Of a stretch of 64,000 nucleotides of DNA, positions 1 to 10,273 are shown in pieces. Origin of the DNA: JBDTSW01 sp963758845 (lineage in GTDB: Bacteria > Actinomycetota > Thermoleophilia > Solirubrobacterales > 70-9); NCBI GenBank assembly GCA_963758845.1, contig CAVWWX010000002.1, forward strand, positions 1,178,001 through 1,242,000, given 5' to 3'. How positions within the stretch are numbered: the stretch's first letter is position 1; each line of letters opens with the position of its first letter. A model generated the notes under the pieces. The model made no database searches, had not been told where the DNA came from, and worked only from the letters and a program-made list of their open reading frames with translations. The translations under genes and the position numbers were made by a program.

Positions 1-651
1 AAGCGGGCGCCCCGAGCTCTTCGTGGAGGTGATCGACCGGATCCGGGCCTCCTCGGAGGTGCTGACGATGGTCTCAACCGGCGGCGCGAACGACATGACG
101 ATCGAGGAGCGGACCACGGGCCTCGAGGCGAAGCCGGACATCTCGGGGGTCGAGTCGGGCTCGATGAACTTCGGCGACGAGACGTTCATCACGCCGCCGC
201 CGGCCGGGCGCGGGATCGTCAAGCGGGCTCTCGACGCCGGGATCGCGCTGGAGGTCGAGGCGTTCGACGTCGGCCACGTGGTCAGCGCCGTTCGCTGGAT
301 CGAGGAGGGCCTTCTGCCCGACGCCGATGCGGATCAATCTGGTGTTCGGCGTCCCGGGCGGAATCGACGCGTCGCCCGAGGCGCTGGCCGCGATGGTCCG
401 GCCGCTGCCGCCGGGCACGTTCTGGACCGTGACCTGCATCGGCCGCCATCATCAGCGCCTGCTGGGGCTGGCCCTGCTGATGGGGGCCCCCGGTATCCGC
501 ACCGGGCTCGAGGACGTCTCCTACATCTGCAAGGGCGTGCTGGCGCCCTCGAACGCGGCGCTCGTGGAGATGGCGCGTCGGCCTGGCCGGGACGCTCGGC
601 CGCGAGGTCGCCACCCAGGAGCAGGCGAAGGAGCTCTTGCACCTTGGCTGA
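1..651 (+). CDS. BKACE (DUF849) beta-keto acid cleavage enzyme, 5'-partial, frameshifted
   Basis: This is the C-terminal two thirds of a beta-keto acid cleavage enzyme, a family that condenses a beta-keto acid with acetyl-CoA to give acetoacetate and a new CoA ester. The family core VSTGGANDMTIEER is readable near the start. It is followed by the PDISGVESGSMNFGDE block and a C-terminal FGVPGGID...GLEDVSYICKGVLAPSN region. The 5' end lies outside the window. Two single-base insertions break the frame. One is an extra G in cccgacg near 319 and the other an extra C in ggcctgg near 583. Removing both restores a continuous protein ending EQAKELLHLG at the TGA at 649-651. The natural substrate cannot be told from this fragment. 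The following regulator gene begins inside this stop region. Confidence 0.75.
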
Positions 652-1323
652 GCGTCGCCGAACGCGACAAGGCGGGCGCGACGCGGCGCGACGGCCGCTC
701 GTCGAGCCGGCGCGGGCCCGGAGACGCGGGACGCGATCCACGCCGCCGCGCTTGAGCTGTTCGCCAAGCGCGGGTACCACGCGACCTCGATGCGGGCGAT
801 CGCGACGCCGCGCAGGTCCAGCCGGCGGCGATCTACCACTGGTACCCCAGCAAGGAGGCGATCCTGGTCCAGCTCCAGGACGACTTCATGGACGAGCTCA
901 CCGAGCGGCTGCTCGAGGCCGATGGCCCGGCACGAGCGCCCGGCGCTGCGACTGGCGGCGGCCGTCCGCGAGCACGTGGTCTTCCACGGGATCCACAGCC
1001 GCGCGGCGTTCGTCACCGACAGCGAGATCCGCGCGCTGCGCCCCGCGCCGCGGCGGGCCCTGATCGCCCAGCGCGACGTCTATCAGGAGCGCTTCGGCGA
1101 GCTGATCCGGGCCGGGATCGCGCGACGGGTCGCTGCCGCGCCACCCACCCGGACGTGGCGACCTACGCGATCCTGCTCCAGTGCACCGGTGCGGCGCTGT
1201 GGTTCGATCCCGCCGGCCCGCTGACCGTGGAAGAGGTCGCCGACGCCTACGTCGAGCTGGTGCTTGGCTCGCTCCAGGCCGCGCCCGAGCTGATCGCCGA
1301 GGCCGTGGAGGCGACGCCGATGA
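644..1323 (+). CDS. TetR/AcrR family transcriptional regulator, frameshifted
   Basis: An N-terminal helix-turn-helix is readable across frames. It runs RDAIHAAALELFAKRGYHATSMRAIA, then an inferred D-A-A-Q-V-Q-P-A-A-IYHWYPSKEAIL, which is the TetR signature (helix 3 ending YHWYPSKE). A ligand-binding C-terminal part follows (REHVVFHGIHSRAAFVTDSEIRAL, then THPDVATYAILLQCTGAALW). A TTG at 644, overlapping the upstream stop, is the likely start. At least four single-base indels break the gene: deletions near 719 and 808, an insertion near 922 and a deletion near 1125. The last readable frame runs straight into the next gene, so one more indel is needed for the gene to stop at the TGA at 1321-1323 that overlaps the downstream ATG. 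Its position at the head of the peptide operon suggests a local regulator. Confidence 0.7.
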
Positions 1324-2302
1324 GGGTCAAGCCCCCGGCCCTTCCCGAGAAGGCAACGATCGCGGTCGTCGCACCGTCGAGCCCGCCGCAGACCCGCTCG
1401 GAGACCGAGCAGGCCACCGCCTACTTCGAGGCGCGAGGCCACAGCGTCGTCTTCGGGCCCCAACCACCGCAAGGTCCACGGCTACCTGGCGGGGACCGAC
1501 GCCGAGCGGGCCGAGGACCTCCAGTGGGCGCTGTCGGAGCCGGGCATCGACATGGTCCACACGCTCTGCGGCGGCTACGGCGTCGCCCGCCTTCACGATC
1601 TGGTCGACTGGGACGCGGTCGGCGATCCGCGGATCGTCTGCGGCTTCAGCGACATCACCGCGCTCCACCTGGCTCTCGCCAAGCACGCGGGCTGGGTCAG
1701 CTTCTACGGGCCGAACTTCCTGCGTTTCACGCGCACGCAAGGACGAGCTCACCAAGGAGCACCGAGGACTGGTTTCACCGGGCGTTCCAGCCGGAGCCCC
1801 TGGGTCGCGTCTTCGAGGACCCCGACGACCCGTACGTGCTCACCGTCGGCGAGGGGTGGGCGAGGGTCCGCTGGTCGGCGGCTGCCTGACGCTCCTGTGC
1901 TCGAGCATCGGCACGCCGTACGAGGTGCGAGACGGACGGCTGCGTCCTGATGGTCGAGGACCTGTTCACCGAGACCTACCTGGTCGACACCGCGATCAAC
2001 CACCTGATCCGCGCCGGCAAGCTGGAGAACGCGACCGGGTTCGTGTTCGGGACCAACGTCGACCTGAAGCCGCTGACCGTCCCCGAGGCGGCCGAGTCGA
2101 TGCTGTCGATCGAGGAGATCCTCGACGAGCTGATCGCCCCGCTCGGGATCCCGGCGATCGCGAACGTGCCCTGCGGGCACGGCAAGCACATGGCGACGAT
2201 GCCGCTGGGGGCGCACGGTGCGCATCGACGGGGCGGGCAAGACACTCGAGATGACCGAGGCGGCAGTCCTCGGGCCAGACGACCAAGGAGGAGACGCAGT
2301 GA
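1320..2302 (+). CDS. S66 LD-carboxypeptidase-like (LdcA/MccF) peptidase, frameshifted
   Basis: Members of family S66 cleave L,D bonds in murein tetrapeptides (LdcA) or hydrolyse aminoacyl nucleotides (MccF). Readable landmarks are the N-terminal IAVVAPSSPPQTRSE and the ARGHSVVFGP strand. The nucleophile region is HTLCGGYGVARLHDLVDW, then VCGFSDITALHLAL. The C-terminal part is VEDLFTETYLVDTAINHL, then NVPCGHGKHMATMPLGA. About six single-base indels (near 1460, 1738, 1763, 1861, 1928, 2217) and probably one more near the end split it. All but the one near 1861 are insertions. Correcting them gives roughly 325 residues, normal for the family. The ATG at 1320 overlaps the regulator stop. The probable TGA at 2300-2302 overlaps the GTG of the next gene, which points to translational coupling. 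Peptide transporter neighbours fit murein-peptide or peptide-antibiotic metabolism. Confidence 0.72.
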
Positions 2303-4115
2303 ACCGTTGGAAGACCCTGGCCGCGACGGCGGTGCTGGTGGCGGCGGTGGCGCTGGGCCTCGATGCCTCGACCGGATCGGCGCAGGACTCCGGCTCGTCC
2401 TCCGGCAAGGACGTCCTGCGGATCGGCTGGGCGCAGGACCCGAAGACGCTCAACCCGTTCGTCGGCGTGAACGAGGAGGAGTACACGATCTGGGCGCTCA
2501 ACTGGGAGCTGCTGCTCAACTTCGACCCCGAGACCCTGGGGCCGAGCCCCGGGCATCGCCGAGAGCTGGGAGGTCTCCGAGGACAAGAAGACGATCACCT
2601 TCGAGCTGATCGAGGGCGCGAAGTGGTCGGATGGCGAGCCGATCACCTCCAAGGACGTCAAGTGGTCGCTCGAGGTGCTGGGCGGCAACGGGCTGCTGTT
2701 CAGCGCCTACACGGGCAACGTCAAGTCGATCAAGACCCCGGACGAGACGACGGTCATCATCGAGACGAAGGAGCCCGACGCGCGGATGGTCGGCGGCCTC
2801 TGGATCTACATCCTCCCGGAGCACATCTGGGGCAAGGTGCCGCTCAAGGAGCTGACCGGCGCCTATCAGCCCGACATCCCCCTGGTCGGCAGCGGGCCCT
2901 ACATCGTCACCGAGTTCGAGCGCGCGCGGATCACCCGCATGGAGCCGAACCCGGAGTGGCGCGGCGACGCCCCCGGCCTTCGAGGAGGTCCAGTTCATCC
3001 GCTACGGCAGCCAGGACGCCGTCGAGCGCGCCCTCGACCTCGGCGAGATCGACTTCATCCCCGAGGTCGAGCCGGCGACGTTCGAGCGGCTCGGAAGCCA
3101 GGAGGGGATCGAGACCGTCAACGCGCCGACCTACGCGTTCACCGAGCTGGCGTTCAACCTCTGCTCGGAGGAGGACTGCCCCGAGGCGGTGTTCAACCCG
3201 GCGATCCAGGACAAGACGATCCGCCAGGCGACCGCGTACAGCATCGACCGCGAGCGGAACAACGAGATCGCGAACCAGGGGACGGCGTTCGTCGCCCACG
3301 GCATGCTGCCGTCGTTCTACAAGGCGTTCTACGAGGTCCCGGAGCTGGACTACCCCTACGACCCGGAGATGGCGAACCAGATCCTCGACGACGCGGGCTG
3401 GGAGCTGAACGACGACGGGATCCGCGAGAAGGACGGCGAGGTCGCCTCCTTCGACCTGTACGTGCGCTCCGAGTCGCCCTCCGACATCCAGCAGGCGAAG
3501 CTGATCGCCGAGCAGACCATCGAGGTCGGCATCGAATTCAACGTCCAGGTGGTGAGCACCGACAAGCTCACCGAGCTCACGATCCGCAAGGTCGACGGCA
3601 AGCCGGCGCCCGAGTTCGACTCGTTCATCTGGGGCTGGGGCGGGGACCCCTACGACCCCAGCTTCCTGCTGAGCCTGATGACGACCGACGAGATCGGCGC
3701 GTCGTCGGACGCCTTCTATTCGAACCCCGAGTACGACCGCCTGTTCGAGGAGCAGACCACCCTGTTCGACCAGGAGGAGCGCAAGGCCGTGATCCAGGAG
3801 ATGGTCGCGATCCTCCAGGAGGACCTGCCGTACATCGTCCTCACCTACGACCCCTACCTCGAGGCCTACAACTCCGACGCGCTGGGCGGGGTGGAGCGGC
3901 TCTGTCCGGCCGAGACCGGCACCGCTTTCTGCCAGCAGGTCTCCTACGAGCCGATCCTGAACCTCGAGCCGGGCGAGGCTTCGTCGGAGGAGCTCACGAC
4001 CGGGGTGCCCGGCGGCGTCGCGGCGATCGGGGCCGTCGTGGTGGCGATCGCCGCCTTCCTGTTCGGCCGCGCGCGCGGGCGCCGCGAGATCGAGCCGCTG
4101 GAGATGGAAGCGTGA
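2299..4115 (+). CDS. Peptide ABC transporter substrate-binding protein (OppA/DppA, SBP_bac_5), frameshifted
   Basis: This is the extracytoplasmic ligand-binding component of a peptide importer. An N-terminal signal sequence (VNRWKTLAATAVLVAAVALG) is followed by the SBP_5 opening LRIGWAQDPKTLNPF, and the family blocks AKWSDGEPITSKDVKWS and TVIIETKEPDA follow. Near the C-terminus is a hydrophobic stretch (PGGVAAIGAVVVAIAAFLFG) with a basic tail. It therefore looks membrane-anchored at the C-terminus rather than a lipoprotein. The GTG start at 2299 has a strong AAGGAGGA ribosome site at 2284-2291. Two single-base insertions break it, an extra G in ccccgggc near 2551 and an extra C in gcccccgg near 2974. 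Corrected length is about 604 residues. Adjacent permeases and ATPases complete the importer. Confidence 0.85.
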
Positions 4116-4125
4116 GGGGCGCCGG

Positions 4126-5094
4126 GTGAACGCACGCTGGATAGCCGGGAAGGTCGGCGCGGCGCTGCTGACGCTCGTGTTCGTGCTGATCTTCAACTTC
4201 TTCCTGTTCCGGGGGCTGGGCGATCCGACGACTCAGCTCGCCCGCCTGCCGCAGTCGGACCCGCAGGAGATCGAGCAGCTGCGGGCCGAGTACGGCCTCG
4301 ACAAGCCCCTGCTCGGCCAGTTCGCCGACTACGCCGGCGACACCGTGACGCTGGAGCTGGGCATCAGCCAGCGAACGCGCGAGCCGGTCTGGGAGGAGAT
4401 CAAGGCCGCGATCCCGTGGACGCTGCTGCTGGTCGGAGTCGGCACCCTGATCGCGACCCTCGTCGGGGCATGGATGGGGGTGAAGGCAGCGACCCACCGG
4501 GGTAAGCGAACCGACGACAGCCTGCTTGGCGTCAGCCTGTTCACGTACTCGGCGCCCGAGTACTGGATCGGGATCATCCTGATACTCGTCTTCGCGGTCG
4601 CGATCCCGATCTTCCCGGCGGGACAGCAGGTCACCCCGGGGGTGGAATTCTCGAACTGGTTCGCGGAGGCCGCGAGCGTGCTCGACCACCTCGTCCTGCC
4701 CGTGACGGCGATGACGTTCCTGCTCCTGGGCCAGTACTTCCTGATCATGCGCTCCACGATGGTGGACGTCCTCACCGAGGACTTCGTCACCGTCAAGCGG
4801 GCGACCGGCCTACCGTGGCACCGGGTGGTCAGCAAGCACGCCGTGCCAAACGCGCTCCTGCCGCTGGTGACCATCGCCGCGATCCAGTTCGGGGCGGTGG
4901 CGGGCGGCGCGGTCACGATCGAGACGCTGTTCTCGTGGCCGGGCCTCGGTGAGCTGAGCTACAACGCCATCGCCGACAAGGACTTCCCGATGCTGCAGGG
5001 GACGTTCCTCGTCTTCTCGGTAGGCGTGATCCTCGCCAACCTCGCCGCCGACTTCCTCTACTTCTTCCTCGACCCGCGGGTGCAGGCACGATGA
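4126..5094 (+). CDS. Peptide ABC transporter permease, DppB/OppB type
   Basis: First membrane subunit of the peptide importer, 322 residues, with about six transmembrane segments beginning near residue 8 (KVGAALLTLVFVLIFNFFLF). The N-terminal periplasmic region contains the family block LRAEYGLDKPLLGQFADY. The cytoplasmic coupling loop RATGLPWHRVVSKHAVPNAL is the conserved EAA-type loop that docks on the ATPases, and SWPGLGELSYNAI follows it as usual for DppB. GTG start at 4126 lies 10 bp after the substrate-binding protein stop. This gene and the next are the only two in the first 10 kb that read through without an indel. Confidence 0.93.
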   Translation: MNARWIAGKVGAALLTLVFVLIFNFFLFRGLGDPTTQLARLPQSDPQEIEQLRAEYGLDKPLLGQFADYAGDTVTLELGISQRTREPVWEEIKAAIPWTLLLVGVGTLIATLVGAWMGVKAATHRGKRTDDSLLGVSLFTYSAPEYWIGIILILVFAVAIPIFPAGQQVTPGVEFSNWFAEAASVLDHLVLPVTAMTFLLLGQYFLIMRSTMVDVLTEDFVTVKRATGLPWHRVVSKHAVPNALLPLVTIAAIQFGAVAGGAVTIETLFSWPGLGELSYNAIADKDFPMLQGTFLVFSVGVILANLAADFLYFFLDPRVQAR

Positions 5095-5107
5095 CGGGCG
5101 AAGGCTC

Positions 5108-5968
5108 ATGACCGGCGCTCGCGCACGAGAGCTCATCTTCGGCAGCTGGCGCGGGCGCTTCGGGCTCGCGGTGCTCGGCCTGTTCATCTTCATGGCCATC
5201 TTCGGCAGGGCGATCGCGCCCGACGACCCGTACGCGTCCAGTCTCGACACACTCGCGCCGCCCAGCTCGGAGCATTGGCTGGGGACGACCGAGAGCGGCG
5301 CCGACGTGCTCTCGCAGCTCCTGTTCGGGGCGCGCATCTCGATCGTGGTCGGGTTCGCGGCGGCGATCATCTCGGCGGTGATCGGCGCTTCCGTCGGGCT
5401 CCTCAGCGGTTACTTCGGCGGCTGGACCGACCGGATCCTCGACGGCGTCGACAACTGGTTCCTCGTGATCCCCACGCTCCCGCTGATGATCGTGCTGTCC
5501 AGCATCCTCGCCCCATCCCTCGGCGTGCTGATCCTCGTCATCGGGATTACCTCGTGGGCGGGCACCGGCCGCATCGTGCGCTCGCAGGTGCTGACCCTGC
5601 GCGAGCGGGCGTTCGTCGAGCGAGCCCGGGCTCTCGGCGCCAGCCACTGGTACATCCTGCGCACCCACATCTTCCCCAACGCGCTGCCGCTGATCTTCGC
5701 GAACACCGTGCTGATAGTGGCCGTGGCGATCCTCTCCGAGTCGGCCCTGGCCTTCCTCGGGCTGGGCGATCCGACCCAGATCTCCTGGGGCACGATGCTC
5801 GAGAACGCGTTCGCCTCGGGGGCGCCGAGCGCCGAGGCGTGGTGGTACGTGATCCCGCCGGGCCTGTGCATCACCCTGCTCGTCCTGTCCGTCGCCATCC
5901 TCGGCTACCTGTTCGAGGAGTACGTCAACCCGAGGCTGTTGGAGCAGAACTGTGACCCCACTCCTTGA
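5108..5968 (+). CDS. Peptide ABC transporter permease, DppC/OppC type
   Basis: Second membrane subunit, 286 residues. The short N-terminal cytoplasmic segment and first membrane helix (GLAVLGLFIFMAIFGRAIAP) are followed by the DppC block HWLGTTESGADVLSQLLFGA, which is diagnostic of the subfamily. The EAA loop is VERARALGASHWYILRTHIF, then PNALPLIFANTVL, and the C-terminal ESALAFLGLGDPTQISWGTM motif is also typical. ATG at 5108 follows the first permease by 13 bp. Its 3' end overlaps the GTG of the ATPase gene by 17 bp, so all subunits are probably co-translated. Confidence 0.93.
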   Translation: MTGARARELIFGSWRGRFGLAVLGLFIFMAIFGRAIAPDDPYASSLDTLAPPSSEHWLGTTESGADVLSQLLFGARISIVVGFAAAIISAVIGASVGLLSGYFGGWTDRILDGVDNWFLVIPTLPLMIVLSSILAPSLGVLILVIGITSWAGTGRIVRSQVLTLRERAFVERARALGASHWYILRTHIFPNALPLIFANTVLIVAVAILSESALAFLGLGDPTQISWGTMLENAFASGAPSAEAWWYVIPPGLCITLLVLSVAILGYLFEEYVNPRLLEQNCDPTP

Positions 5969-6973
5969 AGTCAGCGACCTGCACGTCCACGCGGGCGACA
6001 AGTACATCGTCGACGGGGTCGACCTGGAGCTCCAGCACGGCGAGGCGCTCGGGCTGGCCGGCGAGTCGGGCTGCGGCAAGACGACCACCGCGCTGGCGCT
6101 GATGAAGCTGTTGCCGGGCGGCCTCGAGCAGACGGGGAAGATGACCCTCAACCTGAAGGGGGCCGACGAGCCGATCAACCTCGAGCGCCGCACCGAGACG
6201 GGGATGCGGTACGTGCGCTGGCGCCACATCTCGCTGGTCTTCCAGGGCGCGATGAACTCGCTGGACCCGGTGCAGAGGGTCGGAGGCTCAGTTCGCGGAG
6301 GCGATCGAGCTCCACTCGCCCTCGGCCGGCTCGAGCGAGGTGCGCGAGCGGACCGAGGAACTGCTGGCCACGGTCGGGCTGACCGAGGCGATCGGGGCGC
6401 CGCTACGCCCACCAACTCTCGGGCGGGCAGCGCCAGCGGGTGATGATCGCCTTGGCGCTGGCCTGCAACCCCTCGCTGGTCATCGCCGACGAGCCGACCA
6501 CCGCCCTCGACGTGGTCATGCAGGCTCAGGTGCTGCAGCTCCTCGAGCGTCTGCGCGAGCGCCTGGACCTGGCGCTGATCCTGATCTCCCATGACCTCGG
6601 CGTGCTGGCCGAGACCTGCGACCGCATCGCGGTGATGTACGCGGGGCGGATCGTCGAGATCGGCCCCGTCGCAACGGTCTTCTCCGACCCGCAGCACCCG
6701 TACACGAAGCGCCTTCTGGAGACGATGCCATCGATCGGGGGCAGCCGCGGGCTCGCGGACCCGATCCCCGGCGGGCCCGCCGGACCCGGGCGTGCCGCCG
6801 CCGGGGTGTCGCTTCCGGCCGCGCTGCCCGTATGCGGAGGCGCGCTGCAGACGGAGGACCCGGCGCTGCGCGAGGTCGGCTCGGCCCACGCCGCGGCCTG
6901 CCACTTCGCGCCCTGGTCCGAGTGGCCCGAGGAGGGCCTGTCCCAGGCCTGGAAGGCGGGGGCGGCCGGATGA
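5952..6973 (+). CDS. Peptide ABC transporter ATP-binding protein, DppD/OppD type, frameshifted
   Basis: First ATPase of the importer. Walker A GESGCGKTTTALALM, Q-loop VFQGAMNSLDP, signature LSGGQRQRVMIALAL, Walker B LVIADEPTTALDV and the H-loop ISHDLGVLAETC are all present. The oligopeptide-specific C-terminal segment can be read as PGCRFRPRCPYAEARC, matching the Cys-rich tail that holds an iron-sulphur cluster in some family members. Four single-base indels break it. Extra bases lie near 6286, 6403 and 6777, and one base is missing near 6847. The corrected length of about 339 residues is normal. GTG start at 5952. Confidence 0.85.
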
Positions 6974-7955
6974 GCGGGACGCTGGTGGAGGTTCGTGACC
7001 TTGCGGTCGAGTTCCGCGTCGAGCGGCTGACGGCGCGCGCGGTCGACGGGGTCTCTCTGGAATGGCGCAAGGGAGAGGTCCTGGGCGTCGTGGGCGAGTC
7101 CGGCTGCGGCAAGTCCACGCTGGCCCGGGCCATCCTGCACCTCGTCGAGCCGACGACGGGCGAGGTGGCGCTCGACGGCCAGGCGCTCGACGGCAAGGGC
7201 GACATGAACGACCTGCGCCGGCGCCTTCAGATGATCTTCCAGGACCCCTACCAGACGCTCAACCCGCGCCAGCGGGTGCGCACGATCGTCGCCGAGCCGC
7301 TGGTGGTGCAGGGCGTGGACCAGGTCCGGAGCACGAGGCAACGGTGAAGCAGGCGCTCGAGGACGTGGGCCTCGAGCCGGAGCGCTTCGCCGAGCGCTAC
7401 CCGCATCAGCTCTCGGGCGGCCAGCGCCAGCGCGTGGCGATCGCCGCCGCGCTGGTGCTCGAGCCCGACGGCCTGATCTGCGACGAGCCGGTCTCGATGC
7501 TGGACGTCTCCGTCCAGGCGCAGATCCTGCAGGTCCTGCTGGACCTGCAGAAGCGGCGCGAGCTGGCCCTGCTGTTCATCACCCACGACCTCAGCCTCGC
7601 CTGGTCGCTCTGCGACCGGATCGCGGTGATGTACCTGGGGCGGGTCGTCGAGCAGGGCACTGCCGCGGAGGTCATCGAGCGCCCCCAGCACCCCTACACG
7701 CAGGCGCTGGTCACCGCGATCCCGGTGATCACGCCAGGCGGGGGCGGCGAGCGCGAGCTCCTGAGCGGCGAGCTGCCAGACGCGACCGACGTGCCGGCCG
7801 GATGCCGCTTCCACCCGCGCTGCCCCCACCGGTTCGAGCCGTGCGACAAGGTGGACCCGAAGCTGGTGCCGGCCGGCGGCCGCGATCAGGTCGCGGCCTG
7901 CCTCCTGCACGACCAGGAGGTCCCGTCGCCCGGCGTCGAAGCCGCGGATGCCTGA
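6970..7955 (+). CDS. Peptide ABC transporter ATP-binding protein, DppF/OppF type, frameshifted
   Basis: Second ATPase of the importer. It shows Walker A GESGCGKSTLARAILHL, the OppF-type Q-loop MIFQDPYQTLNPRQRV, signature LSGGQRQRVAIAAAL, Walker B GLICDEPVSMLDVSVQAQIL and H-loop ITHDLSLAWSLC. The C-terminal PAGCRFHPRCPHRFEPC holds the usual four-cysteine tail of the family. The ATG at 6970 overlaps the preceding stop by 4 bp. A single missing G in gaccaggtcc near 7322 breaks the frame between the Q-loop and the signature motif. Corrected length is about 328 residues. The stop overlaps the start of the S58 peptidase. Confidence 0.87.
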
Positions 7956-8906
7956 GCGCTGGCGCGACATCGCCGGCCCGGTCGGCCGGCTGGAGCCCGG
8001 CGCCCGCAACGCGATCACCGACGTGCCCGGGGTGCTCGTGGGCCACTCCCAGGCCGAGAGCGGTCAGCGCTGCGGGATCACGGTGGTCAGGCCCCCGTCG
8101 CTGCCCGTGGCGGCGGGCACCCGAACCGTGAACGGGTTCGGCGAGCTCACCGACAAGCTGGAGATCGAGGAGCGCGGGACGATGGAGACGCCGGTCTACC
8201 TCTGCGGGACGCACGCGCTCGGGACCGTCGTCGACGCTGCGATCCGCGCGTCGGGGCGCGGGCCCGAGGACGTGATCATCCCCGTCGTCGGCGAGTGCGA
8301 CGACGGCGATATGGCGGACTCGCGGACGATCACTGGCGGCGACGTCGAGCGGGCGCTCGCCGCGGTCGCGCCCGAGGTCGAGGAGGGCACGGTGGGCGCG
8401 GGAACGGGCATGGTCTGCTTCGAGTACCCGGGAGGGATCGGCACCGGCTCGAGACGCGTGGGCCCGCATCACGTCGGCGTGCTGCTGCTCTGCAACTTCG
8501 GCGAGCGAGCCGACCTCGACGTGCTGGGCACCTCGCTCGGCCCGGCGCCCGCCCGCGACGGTCACGAGGGCTCGTGCATCACGGTCTGCGCGACGGATGC
8601 GCCGCTCGCCGCGCACCAGCTCCGCCGCCTCGCCCTGCGGCCGCTGCTGGGACTTGCACGGGCGGGCTCCTACGCCTCCGAGGGTTCGGGCGAGATCGGG
8701 CTGGCGTTCGCGACCGAGCGGCGAGGGCTCGCGTCGACGAACGCAGACCTCAACCCCTACTTCCTGGCCGCCTGGGAGGCCGCGCACGAGGCCGTCCTCA
8801 ACTGCCTCGTGGCGGCCCGCCCGGCCGAGCGGCTGGACGGGACGATGCAGGACGCCTTCCCGGTCGAGCCGGGTGCGCGAGCTGACGCCGGGCCCGCGGC
8901 GCATGA
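7948..8906 (+). CDS. P1 (S58, DmpA-like) family peptidase, frameshifted near the end
   Basis: Members of family S58 are self-processing Ntn-type aminopeptidases active on D-amino-acid amides, beta-peptides or N-terminal amino acids (DmpA, BapA). The N-terminal signature NAITDVPGVLVGHSQAESG, the GITVVRPPSLP strand and VNGFGELTDKLEIEERGTME are characteristic. The expected internal cleavage and nucleophile region reads HEGSCITVCATDAPL, with the hydrophobic strand before it reading HHVGVLLLCNFG. The gene starts 8 bp inside the upstream ATPase. An extra G near 8872 shifts the frame (VEPVRELTPGPRR after correction). The most natural stop is the TGA at 8904-8906 that overlaps the next ATG, and reaching it needs a second indel. 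The context implies cytoplasmic processing of imported peptides. Confidence 0.8.
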
Positions 8907-10209
8907 ACGAGGCGGCGCTCGAGGCCGAGGTCGTCGAGCTCGCCCAGCGGCTGATCAGGATCGACACCTCGAATCCGCCCGGCGCATGAGACGCCCGCGG
9001 CGGAGCTCCTCGCCCAGTACCTGAAGGAGGCGGGTGCGGAATGCGAGCTGACGGGTCCGGATCCCGAGCGGCTGAATCTGGTGGCCCGGGTCGCCGGTGA
9101 TCGCGACGGGCCGTCGCTGATGCTGATGGCCCACACCGATGTCGTCCCCGCTCCCGACGCCGACTGGACCGTGCCGCCGTTCGCGGGCGAGGTGCGCGAC
9201 GGGCTGCTGATCGGCCGCGGGGCGGCCGACATGAAGGGCGAGCTGGCGTCGCGGGCGGTCGCCCTTGCGACGATCGCGCGCCGCGACGAGCGCCCGGCCG
9301 GCGACGTCGTGCTGATGGCCGAGGCCGACGAGGAACGGGGGACCGCCGGCGTCGGGATGTCCTGGCTGGTCCGCGAGCGGCCCGACCTTCGCTGCGACTA
9401 CGCGATCAACGAGGGCGGCGGGCCTGCTGCTGGATCTCGCGGACGGCCGCAAGGTGGTGACGATCGCAGTCGGCGAGAAGCGTGTGACCTCGATTCGCCT
9501 GCGAGTGCGGGGCCGCGCGGGCCACGCCTCCGTGCCGGCCGGCGCCGACAACGCGGTCGGAAACGCGGCACGGGCCGTCGAGCTGCTGCTGGGGCACGAG
9601 GCTCGGCCGCAGCTGCCGCCGTCGATCGAGCGGGCGCTGGCGGCGGCCGGGGCGCCAACGGGCGACGTTCACGAGGCGGTCGCCTGGGCCGCGCGCCAGC
9701 ACCCGCACCTGGCCGAGACGCTGCCCCCCATGACCCGGCTGACAGTGACGCCCACCGGGCTCCACACGCACGAGCCGGCGAACGTCATCCCGCCCTACGC
9801 CGATGTCGTCTGCGACTGCCGGGCGCTGCCCGAACAGGCCGAGGAGGACATCCGCGAGCACGTGGCGGCCGCGATCGGCGGCGAGGTGGACTACGAGCTC
9901 GAGCTCCTCGAGCCTCTCGTGGGCGGGACCCAGTCGCCGACCGACACCCCGCTGTATGCCGCCTGCGAGGGCTACGTCGCCGAGCACCTGCCCGGCGCCG
10001 TCCTGCTGCCGCTGATCTCCACCGGGTTCACCGACTCACACTGGGTTCGCGAGGCTTACGACACCGTCGCCTATGGCTTCGCGCCCGTCTTCGCCACCGA
10101 CCACCGGGTCTACGAGGCCGGTATGCACGGCGCCGACGAGTGCCTTGCGGTCGACGACCTGGTTGAGATGACCCGCTTCAACCTCAGCGCGGTCGAGGCG
10201 CTGGCCTAG
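8903..10209 (+). CDS. M20 family metallopeptidase (ArgE/DapE/carboxypeptidase G2-like), frameshifted
   Basis: Zinc-dependent exopeptidase or deacylase of family M20. The first metal motif is LMAHTDVVP, the second is GRGAADMKGE, and the catalytic acid region is AEADEERGTAGVG. The dimerisation domain begins VTSIRLRVRGRAGHASVPAG and carries the family RGxxGHAS motif. The C-terminal metal His is in YEAGMHGADE. Two single-base insertions break it, an extra T in gcatgag near 8986 and an extra C in ggcctgctg near 9422. Correction gives 434 residues. It overlaps the S58 peptidase by 4 bp and is the last gene of the peptide operon. After this gene the sequence is almost free of indels. Confidence 0.85.
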
Positions 10210-10273
10210 GCGCCCCGCCGCGCGGACCTCACAGGGCCAAGCCGTCCTGCGTTTCCTCCACGATGTCGGCCCG

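Noticed and set aside
4913..6904. Very long open frames on the strand opposite known genes (for example 4913-6904, 18218-19771, 28600-30471, 34938-36980).
   Set aside because: They are antisense to genes with clear motifs, are rich in Arg, Gly, Pro and Ala, lack ribosome sites and match no family. Long antisense frames are expected at this GC content.
319..9422. Programmed ribosomal frameshifting in the first genes.
   Set aside because: There are far too many shifts, in both directions, at varied sequences with no slippery heptamer or downstream pseudoknot.
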